DNA of 64,000 bases from Tritonibacter mobilis. GTDB lineage: Bacteria; Pseudomonadota; Alphaproteobacteria; Rhodobacterales; Rhodobacteraceae. The notes beneath the pieces are model-generated. The model had not been told where the DNA came from. It made no database searches and saw nothing but the letters and a program-made list of their open reading frames with translations. Positions 62,689 through 64,000 of the stretch are shown in pieces. The stretch covers positions 1 to 64,000 of the forward strand of contig NZ_LNWY01000021.1 in the NCBI RefSeq assembly GCF_001681715.1, in the 5' to 3' direction. Each line of letters starts with the position of its first letter. Position 1 is the first letter of the stretch. A program made the position numbers and the translations under genes.

Positions 62689-62770
62689 AAATGTTGACTC
62701 TCGCCCGGTATCGTCTGACAGTCTCCCTATCTGGCGGCGGTCAGCCGCGCGGCATCTGGGAGGATAGGGG

Positions 62771-63778
62771 ATGTTGAGACTAACGGTGGCGCTTGTGGCC
62801 CTGAGTGCAGGCACGGCGATGGCGGGAACGCTTGAGGAGGTCAAAGAACGCGGCAAGCTCATATGTGGGGTCTATCCGGGGCTGCCGGGCTTTGCCTTTT
62901 TGTCTGAGGATGGCACGTGGATGGGATCCGAAGTGGCCTTTTGCCGGGCCCTGGCCGCAACGGTTCTAAAAGACCCCACGGCGGTGGAATTTGTTCCCAC
63001 CCCCAGCAAAACCCGCTTTACCGCTCTGGCCTCGGGCGAGGTTGACGTGCTGGCCCGCAACACCACATGGACCTTCAGCCGCGACGTGGATCTGAAGTTC
63101 GAATTCGCAGGCGTCAATTATTACGACGGTCAGGGGTTCTTGGTGCCCAAGGAATTGGGCGTAACCTCTGCCAAGGAACTGGACGGCGCGACCGTCTGCA
63201 TCCAGACCGGCACCACGACCGAGCTGAACCTTGCGGATTTCTTCCGCGCCAATGGCATCTCATACGAGCCTGTGCCGGTGGAAACCAACGCGGAATCCCA
63301 ACAGCAGTATCTGGCGGGGGCCTGTGACGTCTACACCACTGATAAGGCGGGGTTGGCGGCGACTCGTTCGGCCTTTGCTGATCCGCAAAATCACCTGATC
63401 CTGCCGGAAACCATCTCGAAAGAGCCGCTTGGTCCTTTGGTGCGTCATGGGGACAATCAATGGGGCGACGTGGTGCGCTGGACCTTGAATGCCCTGATTA
63501 TCGCTGAAGAGCTGGGTATCACGCAGGATAACGTCACCACGCTCGCGGCGAGCGCGACCAATAATCCGGAGATCAACCGGGTGCTGGGCACTGAAGGCAC
63601 CTATGGTGAGATGCTGGGCCTGGATCAGGATTGGGCGGTCGCAGCGATTTCTGCCGGCGGCAACTACGGAGAGATTTTTGCGAGGTTTCTGGGAGAAGAC
63701 ACGCTGATCGGCCTCGACCGTGGTCTGAATGCGCTCTACCGCGACGGTGGCATCCTCTACGCGCCTCCCTTCCGCTAG
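62771..63778 (+). CDS. BztA/AapJ-like amino-acid binding protein, orphan paralog
   Basis: 335 residues with a signal peptide ending AMAG (residues 16-19). It is colinear with bztA of this window from TLEEVKERGKLICGV to the closing GGILYAPPFR, with long identical blocks such as TRFTALASGEVDVLARNTTW and GATVCIQTGTTTELNLADFF. DNA identity also includes unbroken runs over 20 bases. No permease or ATPase genes follow (a tRNA gene comes next), so it probably shares BztBCD. It is likely controlled by the divergent GntR protein. Confidence 0.9.
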   Translation: MLRLTVALVALSAGTAMAGTLEEVKERGKLICGVYPGLPGFAFLSEDGTWMGSEVAFCRALAATVLKDPTAVEFVPTPSKTRFTALASGEVDVLARNTTWTFSRDVDLKFEFAGVNYYDGQGFLVPKELGVTSAKELDGATVCIQTGTTTELNLADFFRANGISYEPVPVETNAESQQQYLAGACDVYTTDKAGLAATRSAFADPQNHLILPETISKEPLGPLVRHGDNQWGDVVRWTLNALIIAEELGITQDNVTTLAASATNNPEINRVLGTEGTYGEMLGLDQDWAVAAISAGGNYGEIFARFLGEDTLIGLDRGLNALYRDGGILYAPPFR

Positions 63779-63786
63779 GAGTGTAT

Positions 63787-63813
63787 GCGCCCCCTGAGCG
63801 ATCAGCGGGGCGT
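63787..63813 (+). terminator. Hairpin after the orphan binding-protein gene
   Basis: GCGCCCC-CTG / CAG-C-GGGGCGT with a one-base bulge begins 9 bases after the stop. There is no T-run, so it may be a stabilising 3' structure instead. Confidence 0.4.
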
Positions 63814-63871
63814 GCTGTCATAGATGTTTCAAAAAAGTTCTGATTTGGGGTTGCGCCCGTCGAGGGCCAGC

Positions 63872-63877
63872 TATAAA
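63872..63877 (+). promoter_or_regulatory. Candidate -10 box of the tRNA-Arg gene
   Basis: TATAAA lies 14 bases before the tRNA; a weak -35-like TTGCGC is 15 bases further upstream. Confidence 0.35.
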
Positions 63878-63890
63878 CCCCGCCCTCAGT

Positions 63891-63967
63891 GGACCGATAG
63901 CTCAGCTGGATAGAGTACTTGACTACGAATCAAGGGGTCGGGGGTTCGAATCCTCCTCGGTCCGCCA
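63891..63967 (+). tRNA. tRNA-Arg (anticodon ACG)
   Basis: 77 bases that fold as a cloverleaf. The acceptor stem GGACCGA pairs with TCGGTCC, followed by G and an encoded CCA. The D-arm is GCTCAGCTGGATAGAGT, the anticodon stem CTTGA/TCAAG encloses the loop CTACGAA with anticodon ACG at 63925-63927, and the T-arm has GGTTCGAATCC. A34 is expected to be edited to inosine, reading CGU, CGC and CGA. Confidence 0.97.
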
Positions 63968-64000
63968 CTTCCCATTTGTTGAACGTCAGACGAAATTGAC

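Noticed and set aside
1-64000. CRISPR arrays, rRNA genes, transposases or prophage genes
   Set aside because: No regularly spaced direct repeats, rRNA or recognisable mobile-element genes were seen on reading both strands; only short palindromic repeats were found.

Overview
This window is a chromosomal segment of a Roseobacter-group alphaproteobacterium (family Rhodobacteraceae). The evidence is the high-GC coding style, a bztABCD amino-acid transporter of the Rhodobacter type, ATP12 and crcB-rluC-HAD neighbours, a yidC-MOSC-engB cluster, and ribosomal proteins of alphaproteobacterial type. I cannot fix the species from sequence alone.

Region 1 (1-26.6 kb) is the ribosomal-protein superoperon: the end of tuf, then the S10, spc and alpha gene sets in canonical order (rpsJ to rplQ), including secY, adk and rpoA. 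It is not continuous. Accessory genes separate tuf from rpsJ (an aldo/keto reductase, a 2-oxoglutarate-type dioxygenase and a membrane NYN nuclease), rplW from rplB (an AT-rich P-loop ATPase on the opposite strand), rplP from rpmC (GST, lipoprotein, solute-binding protein, 2OG-Fe oxygenase-like protein and AstE-like hydrolase) and rpmD from rplO (methyltransferase, DUF1127 protein and lipoprotein). Each break after a ribosomal block has an intrinsic terminator, and promoter-like sequences precede several restart points. A folded, three-way-junction-like RNA candidate lies between rplR and rpsE.

Region 2 (26.7-39.5 kb) carries housekeeping and accessory genes: YjdM, an epimerase, YitT, a MATE exporter, aroG-type DAHP synthase, a Deg protease, rarA, a multicopper oxidase, crcB, an RluC-type pseudouridine synthase, a HAD phosphatase and an ATP12 chaperone. 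The DAHP synthase gene is preceded by an aromatic-rich leader peptide ORF (Phe-Trp-Tyr-Tyr-Phe-Tyr) and an intrinsic terminator. That is a textbook attenuator layout, and its promoter placement suggests a leaderless leader peptide. I consider it the most interesting regulatory find here.

Region 3 (39.8-64 kb) holds bztABCD, argB, an SDR, a PepSY/DUF2946 pair, engB-MOSC-yidC, an EAL protein with a degenerate GGDEF domain, ttcA, and yidD-rnpA-rpmH with a clear sigma-70 promoter. It continues with a VTT membrane protein, a flavin disulfide reductase and a histidine kinase in one operon. The end carries a GntR regulator diverging from a second, orphan BztA-like binding protein, with two matched palindromes between them, and then tRNA-Arg(ACG). 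Two families of dispersed palindromic intergenic repeats recur through the window. No CRISPR array, rRNA, transposase or prophage was seen.
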